Assembly: GCA_037178625.1 (NCBI GenBank)
Contig: CM074139.1
Location: 2,683,262 to 2,747,261, forward strand
DNA: 64,000 bases
Source of the DNA: Skeletonema tropicum
Lineage: Eukaryota; Bacillariophyta; Thalassiosirophyceae; Thalassiosirales; Thalassiosiraceae
Direction of reading: 5' to 3'
Shown piece by piece: positions 31,545-42,092 of this stretch. The notes beneath the pieces are model-generated. The model was given only the letters and a program-made list of their open reading frames with translations. It was not told the origin of the DNA and made no database searches. Both the position numbers and the translations under genes were made by a program. Positions within the stretch are counted from its first letter, which is position 1; every line of letters begins with the position of its first letter.

Positions 31545-32577
31545 GGGGCTGTCCGAGCAAACCTAATCGTGCGTACGATTTCGCTTTTCCTAGGTTAAAT
31601 CGATACCCCTACGTACGATCGTGCAGTTCTCGGATTTTACTAAGTTTCAACAAAAACAAAATCATGCGTACGATTGCACGATCATGCAGAAAGCCAACTC
31701 GATTTCTGCATGATCGTACGCTCAACAGCACATCAAAAAAAAAGATGCCATGACAATGGCACCCCAAGTAAGGCCGCCTATCTCAGTCCATGACTATATT
31801 TCACAAGGTATCGATGGCCTATCTCTTAGAAGACATATATGGCGACGTATTCGCAGCAGGGTGGCGTTTCGGCTGCTGTAGGGGCGGTGATAATATCATT
31901 GTAATCCACTTCATTGAGATTTGAAATTAAAACAACCACCTTCCCTGCACCCATAGAAGAAGATAAACAATAATATGCACTACCCCTCCGCTACCCGTCG
32001 CTGATGATGATATGTAGTGAGAATCCGGCTGCTCGGAGTGACCATTCAAGCCCCCCCACACCTCCAAAACACCAAGAACACAAGATGTGCACAAGATGGC
32101 AAAAATAATACGATACTCAGACACAACAGTAAGCCTGTAGACGGCGGATCGAGCGGCTGTAAAGAAGGGAACTTATCAATATTATTATATATAAGAAGTG
32201 GCGGCTATTTATTGTCCAAAATATTACAATAGGGTGGATAAAAATAGCAACATCATAGACAGAAATGATATTTATGTAGCATGTATTAGTCATTTATTTA
32301 TGCGGTGTAGGCAGTAGTAATAATAATACCCTGCGGCTGAATCGTTGTATAAGGTGTTGCCTGCGATATAATTCACTGGATATTACTATTGGTAGGGTTT
32401 GGGCAACGTGGTGGCTATGAGAGTAGCGGCTATCATGGTCGATACGGATTGTCGAATCCGGCCGTTGTCGTAAGGAAAAAAACGTGCAGAACGTGCAGTT
32501 GCTCGGACAGCGCTGCATGTTTTTTTGTAGCGGCTATCAAAATGATACGTACGATGCAATTTTGCTCGGACCGCACC
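31545..32577. mobile_element. PIF/Harbinger-like (Tourist-like) element
   Basis: 1033 bp. The left end GGGGCTGTCCGAGCAAA and the reverse complement of the right end GGTGCGGTCCGAGCAAA match at 15 of 17 positions. TAA flanks both ends (31542-31544 and 32578-32580), as expected for Harbinger elements. Subterminal CGTACGAT words occur on both sides (31572, 31611, 31667, 31705 and 32546). No transposase is encoded. The right end lies about 170 bp upstream of the helicase ATG, so it may contribute to that promoter. Confidence 0.78.
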
Positions 32578-32744
32578 TAACAAAAACCAACAATCAACCA
32601 TGAAATCGACGCAATAAGTAGTAGTAGTGTCAGTGTGGTGGATACAAATAATATAAAGCACCCTCAGCAAGTCACCACCCACCATCAGTACCTTTCCGCT
32701 CTATCCCTCATTCATCCAGTATTACGCGACCAGCAGCTCGAAAA

Positions 32745-34973
32745 ATGGCCCAATATTTCATCATCTCAATTTGTCACATCATCATGCTCTTCACATCATC
32801 ATCATCCGCCATATTATCATCTCGATCATTATTTGCAAAAGGGACAATCATTCACAGAGCAGCAATATCCTCTTACATACCTGTCAATAATCATCATCAA
32901 AGGCCACTTGCTGTGAGGAGACGAGTTGTTCCAAGTATTTTCCATCACAAAAGATGCACACTGCACACATCATCATCCTCCACAAAGTTATTGGCAATCT
33001 CTCACGATTATGATGATGACTATGGAGTAATAGAAGACTATTCCATCAACGATGATATAATAGTTGACGAAGAATCCATTGAAGATATTGTCCACTCATC
33101 CAGCACATCCACAACACTTCTTGACCACCCAAGTAATAATGAAGATGAATCAAACACATCACAGCCTCAAATGTCAAAAGAAGAACAGATCGCACAACTA
33201 CGAACTCAACTCAAACAATACCGCATCAATCAATCCCAACCAATCAAAAAGCCAGCCTATACTATATTCACCAATGCAGCATTAGATGGGATATGTGACC
33301 TACTCCCCACATCACACGAGGAGTTATTGGAGGTCAAGGGGATAGGGAAGAAAAAGTTGGAGTTGTACGGGGATGATATTTTGGGGATTGTACAGCAATG
33401 CTTTGATGGTGATGTCTTGCCTTCTGACCGTAGTAGTAGTGGTAGTGAACTGTCCAAGTCGAAAAGTAATATACCGAAGCCAACACCAATCACATTGCAA
33501 TCTCTAACAATCGAACAACGTCTTGCGGCAGAACGTGTATTGGATCCAGTAAACCCATCCAATGTGTTTATATCGGGTGCTGCGGGGACGGGGAAGAGTC
33601 ATGTTTCCAAGTATATTATCCAAATGTTGCTTGGTGGGGTTGATAGTGAAGATGATGATGTCAATGATGTCGATGCGGCAATTGATAACAACAATGATAA
33701 TGACGACATTCCAATATACAAAACAGTCCCAATCAAACGCAAGGTAGCCGCAGTAGCACCCACAGGAGTAGCCGCAATCAACATTGGGGGGAGTACCCTC
33801 CACTCCTTCTTTGGCATAGGTCTCGGATTAACCTCCACCAACAGCATCTCTAGCGTCATGAAGAAGGTTCGTGGGAACAAGGAGGCAGTTCGTCGCATTC
33901 AAGAGACAGATGTATTATTGATTGATGAGGTATCAATGCTATCATCGGATTTGTTGGAGTTATTGGATGTAGTTGCACGGGAGATACGAAGGGTGGAGGA
34001 TGTGGCAATGGGTGGGATGCAGATTGTTGCAGTTGGGGATTTTTATCAACTGCCTCCGATTGTATCGGATAGATCTTCTCGGGTAATGAATTATGGAGAG
34101 GATAATGTGGATGGGTATCGTCCATTTTGCTTCGATTCACCTATTTGGGAGGAGTTGGGATTGCATGATAATACGTTTGAGTTGTCACAAGTGCAACGAC
34201 AGGAGAGTGGATCGAAATTTGAAATGTTTCTCAATGATATGGTCCGATTTGCCGATGTTCCGCCGAGTGTCTTGCGTGATTTTAATCGGAAGTGTTTGAT
34301 TAGTGAGGAGCATCCTTTACCGGATGATGGCATCATACCAACAATGATATATACTCATAATAGGGATGTTGATTCGGAGAATGAGGCACGTCTTGCGGAA
34401 TTGGAGGGAGAATTGACGTCATTCAAGGCGATGGATGAGTGGAGAGAGGCAATGCCACCTGGGACACTTGCATCGGTCAAGAAGAGCATGAAGGCTTCTG
34501 TAGCGGCAGAGTTGCCCGATGAGGTGGAATTGAAGATTGGAGCGCAAGTCATGCTGACACGGAACAAGGATTTGGATAGTGGTGCCGATCGAGGTTTGGT
34601 CAATGGTAGTCGAGGCGTCGTCCAGGACTTTCATTCCTTTGATAAGCTTCCAGTTGTTAGATTTGACAATGGTAGAGTGGAACGTATAAATAGAGTTGAG
34701 GCAGTGCGATACAATCCTGATGGTGGACCGGGTGTTTTGATTCGGAAGCAGCTGCCGTTGAAGTTAGGATGGGCTACCACAGTGCACAAATCTCAAGGCT
34801 GTACGTTGACGAGAGCAATATTGGATATATCCAGGACTTTTGAGGCTGGTCAAGCGTATGTCTCCTTGTCACGTGTGAAGGATATTGAAGGATTGTATCT
34901 GGAGCGGCCGGTGAACATGGACAATATCCAAGTGAGTCGACGTGTTCTTGAGTATTATCAGCGGGTAAGGTAG
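32745..34973 (+). CDS. PIF1-family DNA helicase with N-terminal HRDC-like domain
   Basis: 742 aa, single exon. 5'-3' superfamily 1B helicase, expected to act in genome maintenance (G-quadruplexes, replication forks, organelle DNA). Residues ~1-100 are hydrophobic then Ser/His/Arg-rich, compatible with an organelle-targeting presequence. At ~160-225, AYTIFTNAALDGICDLLPTSHEELLEVKGIGKKKLELYG is HRDC-like. Helicase motifs follow: I GAAGTGKS, Ia APTGVAAINIGGSTLHSFFG, II LLIDEVSML, III GDFYQLPP, IV-like QVQRQ, V LKLGWATTVHKSQGCTL and VI YVSLSRVKDIEGL. All key residues are visible. A Harbinger-like MITE ends ~170 bp upstream. The ATG chosen is the first one in frame. Confidence 0.88.
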   Translation: MAQYFIISICHIIMLFTSSSSAILSSRSLFAKGTIIHRAAISSYIPVNNHHQRPLAVRRRVVPSIFHHKRCTLHTSSSSTKLLAISHDYDDDYGVIEDYSINDDIIVDEESIEDIVHSSSTSTTLLDHPSNNEDESNTSQPQMSKEEQIAQLRTQLKQYRINQSQPIKKPAYTIFTNAALDGICDLLPTSHEELLEVKGIGKKKLELYGDDILGIVQQCFDGDVLPSDRSSSGSELSKSKSNIPKPTPITLQSLTIEQRLAAERVLDPVNPSNVFISGAAGTGKSHVSKYIIQMLLGGVDSEDDDVNDVDAAIDNNNDNDDIPIYKTVPIKRKVAAVAPTGVAAINIGGSTLHSFFGIGLGLTSTNSISSVMKKVRGNKEAVRRIQETDVLLIDEVSMLSSDLLELLDVVAREIRRVEDVAMGGMQIVAVGDFYQLPPIVSDRSSRVMNYGEDNVDGYRPFCFDSPIWEELGLHDNTFELSQVQRQESGSKFEMFLNDMVRFADVPPSVLRDFNRKCLISEEHPLPDDGIIPTMIYTHNRDVDSENEARLAELEGELTSFKAMDEWREAMPPGTLASVKKSMKASVAAELPDEVELKIGAQVMLTRNKDLDSGADRGLVNGSRGVVQDFHSFDKLPVVRFDNGRVERINRVEAVRYNPDGGPGVLIRKQLPLKLGWATTVHKSQGCTLTRAILDISRTFEAGQAYVSLSRVKDIEGLYLERPVNMDNIQVSRRVLEYYQRVR

Positions 34974-35160
34974 CAGCAAGTGAACTTAATGATGGGAAGA
35001 GTTTTCATGTGAGTCACTTTCGTTTCAATGAATCCAAATTAGTCACATTTTTTAGAAAGGACGTGAGAAAGTTTCTTCCATTTTAGTCGAGCAGTGTCAT
35101 GCGGGTTCGTCTATCAAGTTCATCGCCAAGCCCTGATCATAATTCCACCTCAATAAGAAG

Positions 35161-36435
35161 ATGACGACGCTGAAGAAGACAAGGCCAAGAGTACACCGAC
35201 CCATAAACAACATCACTTTGGATGTGGGGACACCTCCTTCATCTCGTGGTGAGACTTGGAAGACTTTCACAATCCTCTATCACGGGTTCAAAGACCTTTC
35301 TACAGAAGGAGGTCATGGAATCATGTCGCCTAGTTTTTCATGCAATGGAGAACAGTGGGGACTAGCTATCTCCCACAAGGGCGGAGCGCCTGAAGAATAT
35401 GTGTCGGTCTATTTATACCATTTCTCAGAGGGATCTGCATCAGCTACGTTCGACATAGGAGTCCTTGACAAGAATGGAGGCGTACTCAAGTCTGAACGAA
35501 TGACGCACTTCTTCAATGATCGATGCGATAACCAGGGGTGGGGGAATTTTATCAGGCGCTCAGTTATCTTCGATCCATCGGAAGCTGTCCTTGATGACAA
35601 TGGTACGTTGAATGTCAGGGTTCTAATGAAGGAGGAACTCAAACCAGCGTTTGTGCCCCCAAATCCTTTTACCTCCTTGATGATGAGCATATTCTTAGAC
35701 GAATCCTCTTCCGATGTCTGCTTTGAGGTCAGTGCGCCGGTGAAAGAAGAGGAAGGTGATGTTGTAGCTGCTTCTGATGATTTATTCCATGCTCACCGTT
35801 TGGTCTTGGACACGTGCGCTCCCATGCTCTCTGCCCTCTGTGGATCAAGTGATGATGGAGAGATGGCAGTAGCTACTATCACTGACGTCAAACCCGAAAT
35901 CTTCCATCACTTGCTTTCGTATGTCTACGGGGGGAGTGTTCCAAAGGATGATCTGAGGGCACATGCGAAGGATATTATCGATGCTGCTGACAAATTTTCA
36001 ATTGTGAACCTCAAGTTAGAAGCAGAAAGAGCTTATGTGGATTCTACCGAAATTACGATCGACAATGTCATGGACAAGCTGCTCTATGCGGATGCAATGA
36101 ATTGCTTTCTACTCAAGGAATTGGCAGTTGACTTTCTTGCAGATAATGGGGAAGAAGTGCTTGATAGTGCATCTTTCAACAATTTGCCGGGGCACGTGGT
36201 CAAAGATGTGCTCGTTGCTATTACAAGGAAGAAGAAGAAAGCTGTGGCTGAAGTGGCCTTTGACTTCAACAAACAAACTTTCAGCACCCGTGGTTTGAGC
36301 CTTATGTCTGTAAGTGATCTGAGGAGGAAAATGTATTACATGGGTTTGGATATGGATGGCTCTCGCGAAGCAATGATTGAAGCAATTAGCAATCAAGCTA
36401 TCGAGTCAATCAGCGACGATGAAATCGAGGAGTAG
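35161..36435 (+). CDS. MATH-BTB-SAP protein 4
   Basis: 424 aa, single exon. MATH-like part at ~20-160 (SPSFSCNGEQWGLAISHKGG, LDKNGG, NVRVLMKEEL). BTB at ~175-275 (SSDVCFEVSAPV, HAHRLVLDTCAPMLSALCG, YVYGGSVP). BACK-like part (AKDIIDAADKFSIVNLKLEAERAYV, LLYADAMNCFLLKELAVDFL). SAP-like C-terminus (VSDLRRKMYYMGLDMDGSREAMIEAI). It is separated from the main cluster by the protease and helicase genes, yet keeps the same four-part architecture. Expected CUL3 adaptor by family. Confidence 0.85.
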   Translation: MTTLKKTRPRVHRPINNITLDVGTPPSSRGETWKTFTILYHGFKDLSTEGGHGIMSPSFSCNGEQWGLAISHKGGAPEEYVSVYLYHFSEGSASATFDIGVLDKNGGVLKSERMTHFFNDRCDNQGWGNFIRRSVIFDPSEAVLDDNGTLNVRVLMKEELKPAFVPPNPFTSLMMSIFLDESSSDVCFEVSAPVKEEEGDVVAASDDLFHAHRLVLDTCAPMLSALCGSSDDGEMAVATITDVKPEIFHHLLSYVYGGSVPKDDLRAHAKDIIDAADKFSIVNLKLEAERAYVDSTEITIDNVMDKLLYADAMNCFLLKELAVDFLADNGEEVLDSASFNNLPGHVVKDVLVAITRKKKKAVAEVAFDFNKQTFSTRGLSLMSVSDLRRKMYYMGLDMDGSREAMIEAISNQAIESISDDEIEE

Positions 36436-37179
36436 AAGGAGTCTCTTTAATAATATTCGATATGTATGTTTTAACCTTTATGAAGTAGATGAGATTGTCA
36501 AACATAGAACTCCAGCACGTCTTCCCAATGTAAATCACCTCCCCACCTCTGACCAGGTAAGCTGAATTCAGTAAAATAAAAGGAAGCTAAATTCAGATGT
36601 GGAACTGAATGTGGAACTGACCACAAGGTCGATTCATACTTACGTACTATTGCTGGCATCCAGCATACCTAGGCAACCTCAGGTCTATCTGCTCCGCACG
36701 CCTCCTACCCTCTCCAATCCACTTAGCGTGACAAACCTTTTCCCACCATCTCTTTCATCTTCAAAAAGTGAGAGATAGACGACAAAGAGCGAGGAGAATG
36801 TAGATGAACTTGATGCGCGTAACTAGTGACCTAACGAGGAAGCGATATGAGCTCGGATGTAGGTGGCTCTATGAAGCTCAGTCTCAATGATAATATATGC
36901 ATAATCTTATCCATTATTCGAGAGAAGAGGAAGATGCGGATACGCTTGTCCACAATAAGGTATTCAAACAACTCTAGACTATCACCACATCACACTCATC
37001 CCACACGCGCTCTCTTCTCTCAAACTCTCTTCGAACCTCACCCCAACCCCTCAACCCCAATCTATCTATCTATTCATCTCATCCAACAGGATGCATCCGC
37101 TCCTTACACCTCCTAACCACATCCGCCTTCACCCCCTATAATATCTCTTCCTCTCGCCCCCTCCAATCTATCTATCAAA
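36436..37179. other. convergent intergenic region
   Basis: No gene. Contains C/T-rich stretches, and a partial duplication: ACCTCCTAACCACATCCGCC occurs at about 37108 (followed by TTCACC) and again at about 37206 within the end of the C2H2 gene. Confidence 0.5.
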
Positions 37180-38901
37180 TCAAACAGGTCTCATCTGCTC
37201 CATACACCTCCTAACCACATCCGCCGTAACCACCCGTTCCCTCCCCTCGGGTACTCTCCCCATCTCCTCCATCATCTTACCCAATAATCCCTCCAACGCC
37301 TTATCAATCCGTGCCGCAATCACACTTTGCTGTGAACGTGGTAGTGATGCCATACGTGTATTCATACCCGTGGCAAGGAGGGATTTTTGCATGAGTTCAT
37401 TCATGTAGTGGCGTATGTCGTCTTGGGTGCGGAATTCTTTGTATATGTCGTTTGGATTGGTGGTGGATGTGGATGTAGTTGTTGGTGGCGGTGGTGGTTT
37501 GGATGCAACAGTACTTGTTGTTGTAGCAGTAGTAGTTGCCTCCTTACCAAATAGATCCGCCAAACCACCACCACCTCCACCCCCATCAGTCAATCCACCT
37601 CCCACCACACCACTCACCCCCTCCACACCACCAACACCAACAAAACCACCATTGCCATTATCATCATCATCATCCACCAAAGGACTACGTACATCACCCT
37701 CCCTACGAAAATTCATCATTTCTTCACTACTCAAATTTAATAACGTGACATTGGATATGAAAGCCACTTCCTCGTGAGAATATTCGGGAAATCCCAATGT
37801 AGGGAGGGGATCGTAGATTATTTCATAGATTGGGATACGTACTTTTGGTAGTAGTAGTGGTGGTGCTGTTGATGATGTGTTGGTTGAATTGGAAGCTTGT
37901 TGTTGTTGTTGTTGTTGGGAGAGTAGATTTGGAAAATCACGTGAGATTTTACCACCGTGTACCATACCATAATGTGTGTATAATCCCTGTTTCGACATGT
38001 CTTTTTTGGTACATTTGGGACAATTATATGTTTGATTCTTATCTGTGGATGTGATAATCGATGCAGCAGCTGCTGCTGGTGGTGGTGGTTGTAACAACGA
38101 AGCTTTGAAGGGAGATTCCCCATTTTGAATTGCTTCATTATCGGAATCATCTAAAATGTGATATTCACCCGTGGCTTTTTGGACAGTTGCCTTCCACCAG
38201 ACGGAGATCATTCCTGGTGGTGCTGGGCTGCTGCAGTTGCTGTTAATATTGTTGTTGTTGCCTTCAATAATCTCACCATTATTCGTCTTGACGACTTGTT
38301 CGTTATTGGTATGAATAGCTGCATCTTGATTTGATTTGAGAGGTACTGTGGACTCTACAGCACCACTATCTACTATTTCGTCATCTTCTTCACCCTCTGT
38401 TTTTGGTAATCCCAACCTCTCTCCCTCCGCAGCAGCAGCCTGCGGCGGAGGAACCTGCTGATCGTCTTCGTCGTCATCCTCATTGATATTCCACTTGACT
38501 TCAATTCGATCACCTGGTTTCACTCCCAATATGCTGGCCACGTCAATTGTTTCCATGTTGGCTGACGACGAAGCTGCAGCAGAGGCTGAAGCGGCTGCTG
38601 AGGCCGTGTTCCCCGCCGATGCAGCAGCAGCAGCAGCCAAAGCATTTGATTGTGATCCATCATTACTTTTTAATGAATTATCAGCCGCCGCCGCTGCAAT
38701 TTTGTTAGACTGCTCCTCCAAATCAATGTCAATTTTGCGCCGTTTGGAAGGTGGCGATGATAATGGTGCGGCTGATTCTTTTGTCGTAACATCATTATCG
38801 TCGAGATTCAATGCTGGTGGTGGAGGTGAAGAACTCCCAGTCTTGGTCGTCATTGCTGGTTGTTCAGATTTGATAGGACTATTATTTCGTGTCAGAGCCA
38901 T
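37180..38901 (-). CDS. low-complexity nuclear protein with C2H2 zinc finger
   Basis: 573 aa, single exon. Probably nuclear and possibly a chromatin or transcription factor; function inferred only. Residues ~50-60 hold a basic PSKRRKID nuclear-localisation-like motif. A bipartite Tudor-like segment may be present (GDRIEVKWNI ... ISVWWKATVQKATGEYHILDDSD), interrupted by low-complexity sequence. One C2H2 finger is clear, YNCPKCTKKDMSKQGLYTHYGMVH (positions ~298-320). Long Ala, Asp, Asn, Gln, Pro, Gly and Thr runs separate these parts. The C-terminal ~80 residues (IYKEFRTQDDIRHYMNELMQKS...VVTADVVRRCMEQMRPV) are ordered and helical. A TATATATA-like stretch lies ~75 bp upstream of the ATG (about 38975). 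Confidence 0.75.
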   Translation of the reverse strand: MALTRNNSPIKSEQPAMTTKTGSSSPPPPALNLDDNDVTTKESAAPLSSPPSKRRKIDIDLEEQSNKIAAAAADNSLKSNDGSQSNALAAAAAASAGNTASAAASASAAASSSANMETIDVASILGVKPGDRIEVKWNINEDDDEDDQQVPPPQAAAAEGERLGLPKTEGEEDDEIVDSGAVESTVPLKSNQDAAIHTNNEQVVKTNNGEIIEGNNNNINSNCSSPAPPGMISVWWKATVQKATGEYHILDDSDNEAIQNGESPFKASLLQPPPPAAAAASIITSTDKNQTYNCPKCTKKDMSKQGLYTHYGMVHGGKISRDFPNLLSQQQQQQQASNSTNTSSTAPPLLLPKVRIPIYEIIYDPLPTLGFPEYSHEEVAFISNVTLLNLSSEEMMNFRREGDVRSPLVDDDDDNGNGGFVGVGGVEGVSGVVGGGLTDGGGGGGGLADLFGKEATTTATTTSTVASKPPPPPTTTSTSTTNPNDIYKEFRTQDDIRHYMNELMQKSLLATGMNTRMASLPRSQQSVIAARIDKALEGLLGKMMEEMGRVPEGRERVVTADVVRRCMEQMRPV

Positions 38902-40248
38902 TTTTTTTAATGTGTCTGTTGATGATTTGAAAAAAAGTTGATGGATGATAATTATTCAAGATGTCAACGAAGATGGCAATATATATAGTCTGCCAAACAC
39001 TAATCTCTGTGTATACGTGCTGTATATATATATTTATTTGGTTAGGTGTTTGCCGAACTTGATATTATGGTATTGTACCAACATGTTCATGGTTTGAGTT
39101 CGGCGTGCTGGTTCGGTTTGAATCTCAGTTTGAATAATGTGGATGTGTCTACGCATGTCGAGAGTTTGTCAATATCTGTGGCGTCCTTACGATAAAGCGA
39201 ACGTTACGTGACTTGAACTAGAGAGAGACTTGAACTTCCGTCCCAATGAATGCGCGTCGAATGAAGGCCCTTGGTCGAAGGTATGTAGGTAGTGGTGCGA
39301 CTATTCGGAGGTAAATGAAAATTAGTTGGCGAGTTGGAAATGTCATAAGCATAATTTGCGTGACTACTGCGGAGAAGTGTCTATGGATCGCGGCAGGATC
39401 GCGGCGGTCTTGTAACATCCATGACCGACAGGTGATTCGACATCGCACGAATGAAGATCATTACTCCTATTTTGATTTCCCCACGGATGTCTGAAGTCTG
39501 AAGGGATGTGGTCTTGCTAACAAAAGCATTGGCGCGCAAATTCAAATCCGTGGGAATATTCGGTCAAATTTTTTATTTACGTGAGAAATCTCGAGTGCCG
39601 GATGACTTGTGTACTAGGGGTACGTAGGAACCAAGTACGGGATTGACAGCGTTTCCCGGACTATGGAAGTTTAGATCTAAAGCAAGAAGGGTCGTCTAAA
39701 ATAGTTTGATATGAGCTAACCGGCACCGGTTCGTGGCAGGATTTCATTCACGAACCGGCATCGACCGACCCGCTTTACCGTTGCAGCCATTTATAAAAAA
39801 CGGGCGGGTATATAGGTGTACCTAATAAATACGGGCGTGGCGAGCACAATAGGAGTAGGTAGGATGGAAGGCCCGTCGCTTAGTGCACATAAGGGGCGCG
39901 CGCGTATGTGTCTCATAACTGTGTCGCGGGCCTGGATTTGCCCTCGGCCCCGGGCGGGCCTGAGAGAGATATAGAAGGTTCGGTACCTATGTATGCACGA
40001 CATCGCATCATATCGCACGGGAAGATTTTTGAAATGATTGGATTTACTTACCCCGCCCGATTTGAACATGACAACGAGAAATCGTCACAAATTCAAATGA
40101 GATGCGTCATCGCATCCCGCCCAATTTGACGATGTCATTGGCTTCATTCCCCTTGCCTGCATGCTACAATAACAAAAAGTAGATAGTGTAGTGTCGACCT
40201 TGCTCATAACATCCACTACGCAACAGCAGCAACAACTAAATCACCACC
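38902..40248. other. divergent intergenic region
   Basis: 1.3 kb between two divergently transcribed genes, so it should hold both promoters. It contains a 10-bp-arm hairpin (CCGGTTCGTG at 39726-39735 with CACGAACCGG at 39749-39758) and a GC-rich patch at 39790-39965. No supported coding frame. Confidence 0.5.
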
Positions 40249-41258
40249 ATGTCAAGACGTCAATCTTTTGCCGTGCAAATGCACAACCAACGCCAAGGCA
40301 GCGGCGCCACACAACGCCGTGTCTCCACCTATGCTGAACGCCTCGACCTTGCCCACGCAGTTGGCTCCGAAACCGATGAGGTCACCGCACCCTTCCACTC
40401 CAAATTCGCCCCCACTGAGATGCGTCAGTTGGCACTTGTGGCGCATAATCACATGAAGCCGGCCATGAAGCAATTCATCGAGACTTATTCGGAGATCCTC
40501 AAGAAGTTTCGTGTTACTGGCACGCAGACGACCATGAAGATGTGTAAGAGCATGTGGGGGGAGGATGATCCATCCATTCATTATGGATTGACGTGCACAT
40601 CTGGTCCCCTCGGCGGAGATGCCCAGATCGCAGCCTTGATGTGTATGGAAGATTTGGGCGGTATGATCTTCTTCATCGATCCGCTGTCGGCCCATCCTCA
40701 TCAAGCCGATATCGATTCGTTGCAACGTCTTGCCAACTGTGGGAATATTTTGTGTGTTCTAATCCCGCTAGTGCATCGTCCATGATGTACACGTTGAGAG
40801 CTGCGTTAACAAAGGGAAGCCGTGGAATGATCCCCTCCTTCTTTGAAACTTTGGAGTCACCTGCCGTGGAGGAGTATAAGCACCAACAGGCTGTAGCGTT
40901 GGCCAATGTCATCAAGGGAAATTCTCCCTCTGCTCCTGTCCCACAGGCAGTGGAACCAGCACCAAAGGAAGAAAAGAAGGCGGTTGATGCGGATATTTCG
41001 GATAGTACGGTTGATCATGTTCTCATGGGACAAACTCTGACGCTTAGTGATGCTCGCCTTCAGGCCTTGTTGGCAGTTGAGTCGGATGATGAATCGGATG
41101 ATGAATCTGTTAGTAGTGCTCATGTTACTGCCGCCACATTGGCCAAAGTGACGACGGGCTTGTTAGGTCTTAAGACCAAGACGGCATTGAAGAGTAAGTC
41201 GAGGGTGAATGTGAAGAAATTGGGTAAGAGTGTGAAGAAGATGATGATCAAAAAATAG
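40249..41258 (+). pseudogene. methylglyoxal synthase-like gene with a one-base frameshift
   Basis: Methylglyoxal synthase converts dihydroxyacetone phosphate to methylglyoxal plus phosphate. Residues ~60-170 match the MgsA family in order: LALVAHNHMK, FRVTGTQTT, SGPLGGDAQ (catalytic Asp), MIFFIDPLSAHPHQADIDSLQRLA. The frame then ends early (IPLVHRP), while the expected continuation NPASASSMMY is in another frame from ~40758. Between NI and NP there are 11 nt where the family spacing needs 12. So a single base is missing at ~40747-40757 by mutation or base-calling error. The downstream frame runs to 41258 and adds a ~130-aa Lys/Ala-rich tail. The Asp of the family's AHD motif is Asn here. The CACCACC before the ATG supports the start. 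Confidence 0.75.
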
Positions 41259-41531
41259 AGAGGCAATAGCAATATGTTGTGGGATCGTTGCAAGGACAAG
41301 GAAGCGCTAGATTGTTGAGTTGTTGTTACCTTATTATGCTTAACCTAAACAACAATATGCTTCACGTCAAAGTTTCATCTCCAGATGCCCAATCCTACAC
41401 TTTCACAGGAAGATAATATTGTATTGCATTACAACTCAATGGCCAAGATTAATATTAAATGTCAACAGAAATTTACTGAGATCAATTTCAGTCACTGCTG
41501 ACAGCAAAGTCGATATGTAACCCACTCCTAC

Positions 41532-42092
41532 TTACACTGCAACTTCCTTGAGGAATGCCTGTTCTGTAATACCCAACAAAGCTGCAGCCCGAGCATGATT
41601 ACGTTGCTCCTTCAAAATCTCAATCAACTTGATTTGTTTCTTCGCCAACTCAAGCAGCTCCGACTGACCTTGTTCTAGAGTATTAGTACGCCGCTCCATG
41701 CTCTTCCAGGATTCTTCATTACTCTTATCTTTGTTCTGCTCCTCACATTGACGTTTCAACCTCTCTACTTGCTTGTGATGATCTTCTTCTCGCTGCTTTG
41801 ACAAGGTGAGTTGTTTTGTGAGTTCTCGTTGTGCAGTTAGTAGCTCCTCTCTCAAATGCTGCATCTCATCCCTCTCGACTTTTGCGGTAGCAATGACTTG
41901 CTTTTCTCGTGCAATTTCCTTCTCTGCATGTTGGCGTTGGAGTGTGAGATTCTTTTGCGTCTGAGCTTCCAGATTGTGTTGTGTCTTCTTAAGAAGTGCT
42001 ACAATTTTTTCGTTCTCTTGCTGATACATCTTCAATTGTTTCGCCAATGCCGCATTCCTCGCCCTCTCAATTTGAAGTGGGGTGTCCTGCAT
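41532..42092 (-). CDS. short coiled-coil protein, possibly TEX9-like
   Basis: 186 aa from the first ATG (MQDTPLQIERARN); the frame is open a little further upstream. Almost the whole protein is coiled coil (heptads rich in Gln, Lys and Glu). The C-terminus (KLIEILKEQRNHARAAALLGITEQAFLKEV) resembles, from memory, the C-terminal motif of the animal TEX9 family (LKxQKxHIEAAxxLxFTEEEF). The N-terminus may lack an exon: TCTAGAACGCAG just upstream could be a splice acceptor. If related to TEX9, a cilium or centrosome role would fit a centric diatom with flagellate sperm, but this is speculative. Confidence 0.6.
   Translation of the reverse strand: MQDTPLQIERARNAALAKQLKMYQQENEKIVALLKKTQHNLEAQTQKNLTLQRQHAEKEIAREKQVIATAKVERDEMQHLREELLTAQRELTKQLTLSKQREEDHHKQVERLKRQCEEQNKDKSNEESWKSMERRTNTLEQGQSELLELAKKQIKLIEILKEQRNHARAAALLGITEQAFLKEVAV

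Noticed and set aside
37415..37777. Plus-strand Pro/Val-rich frame opposite the C2H2 gene
   Set aside because: It is the complement of the low-complexity codons of the minus-strand gene.
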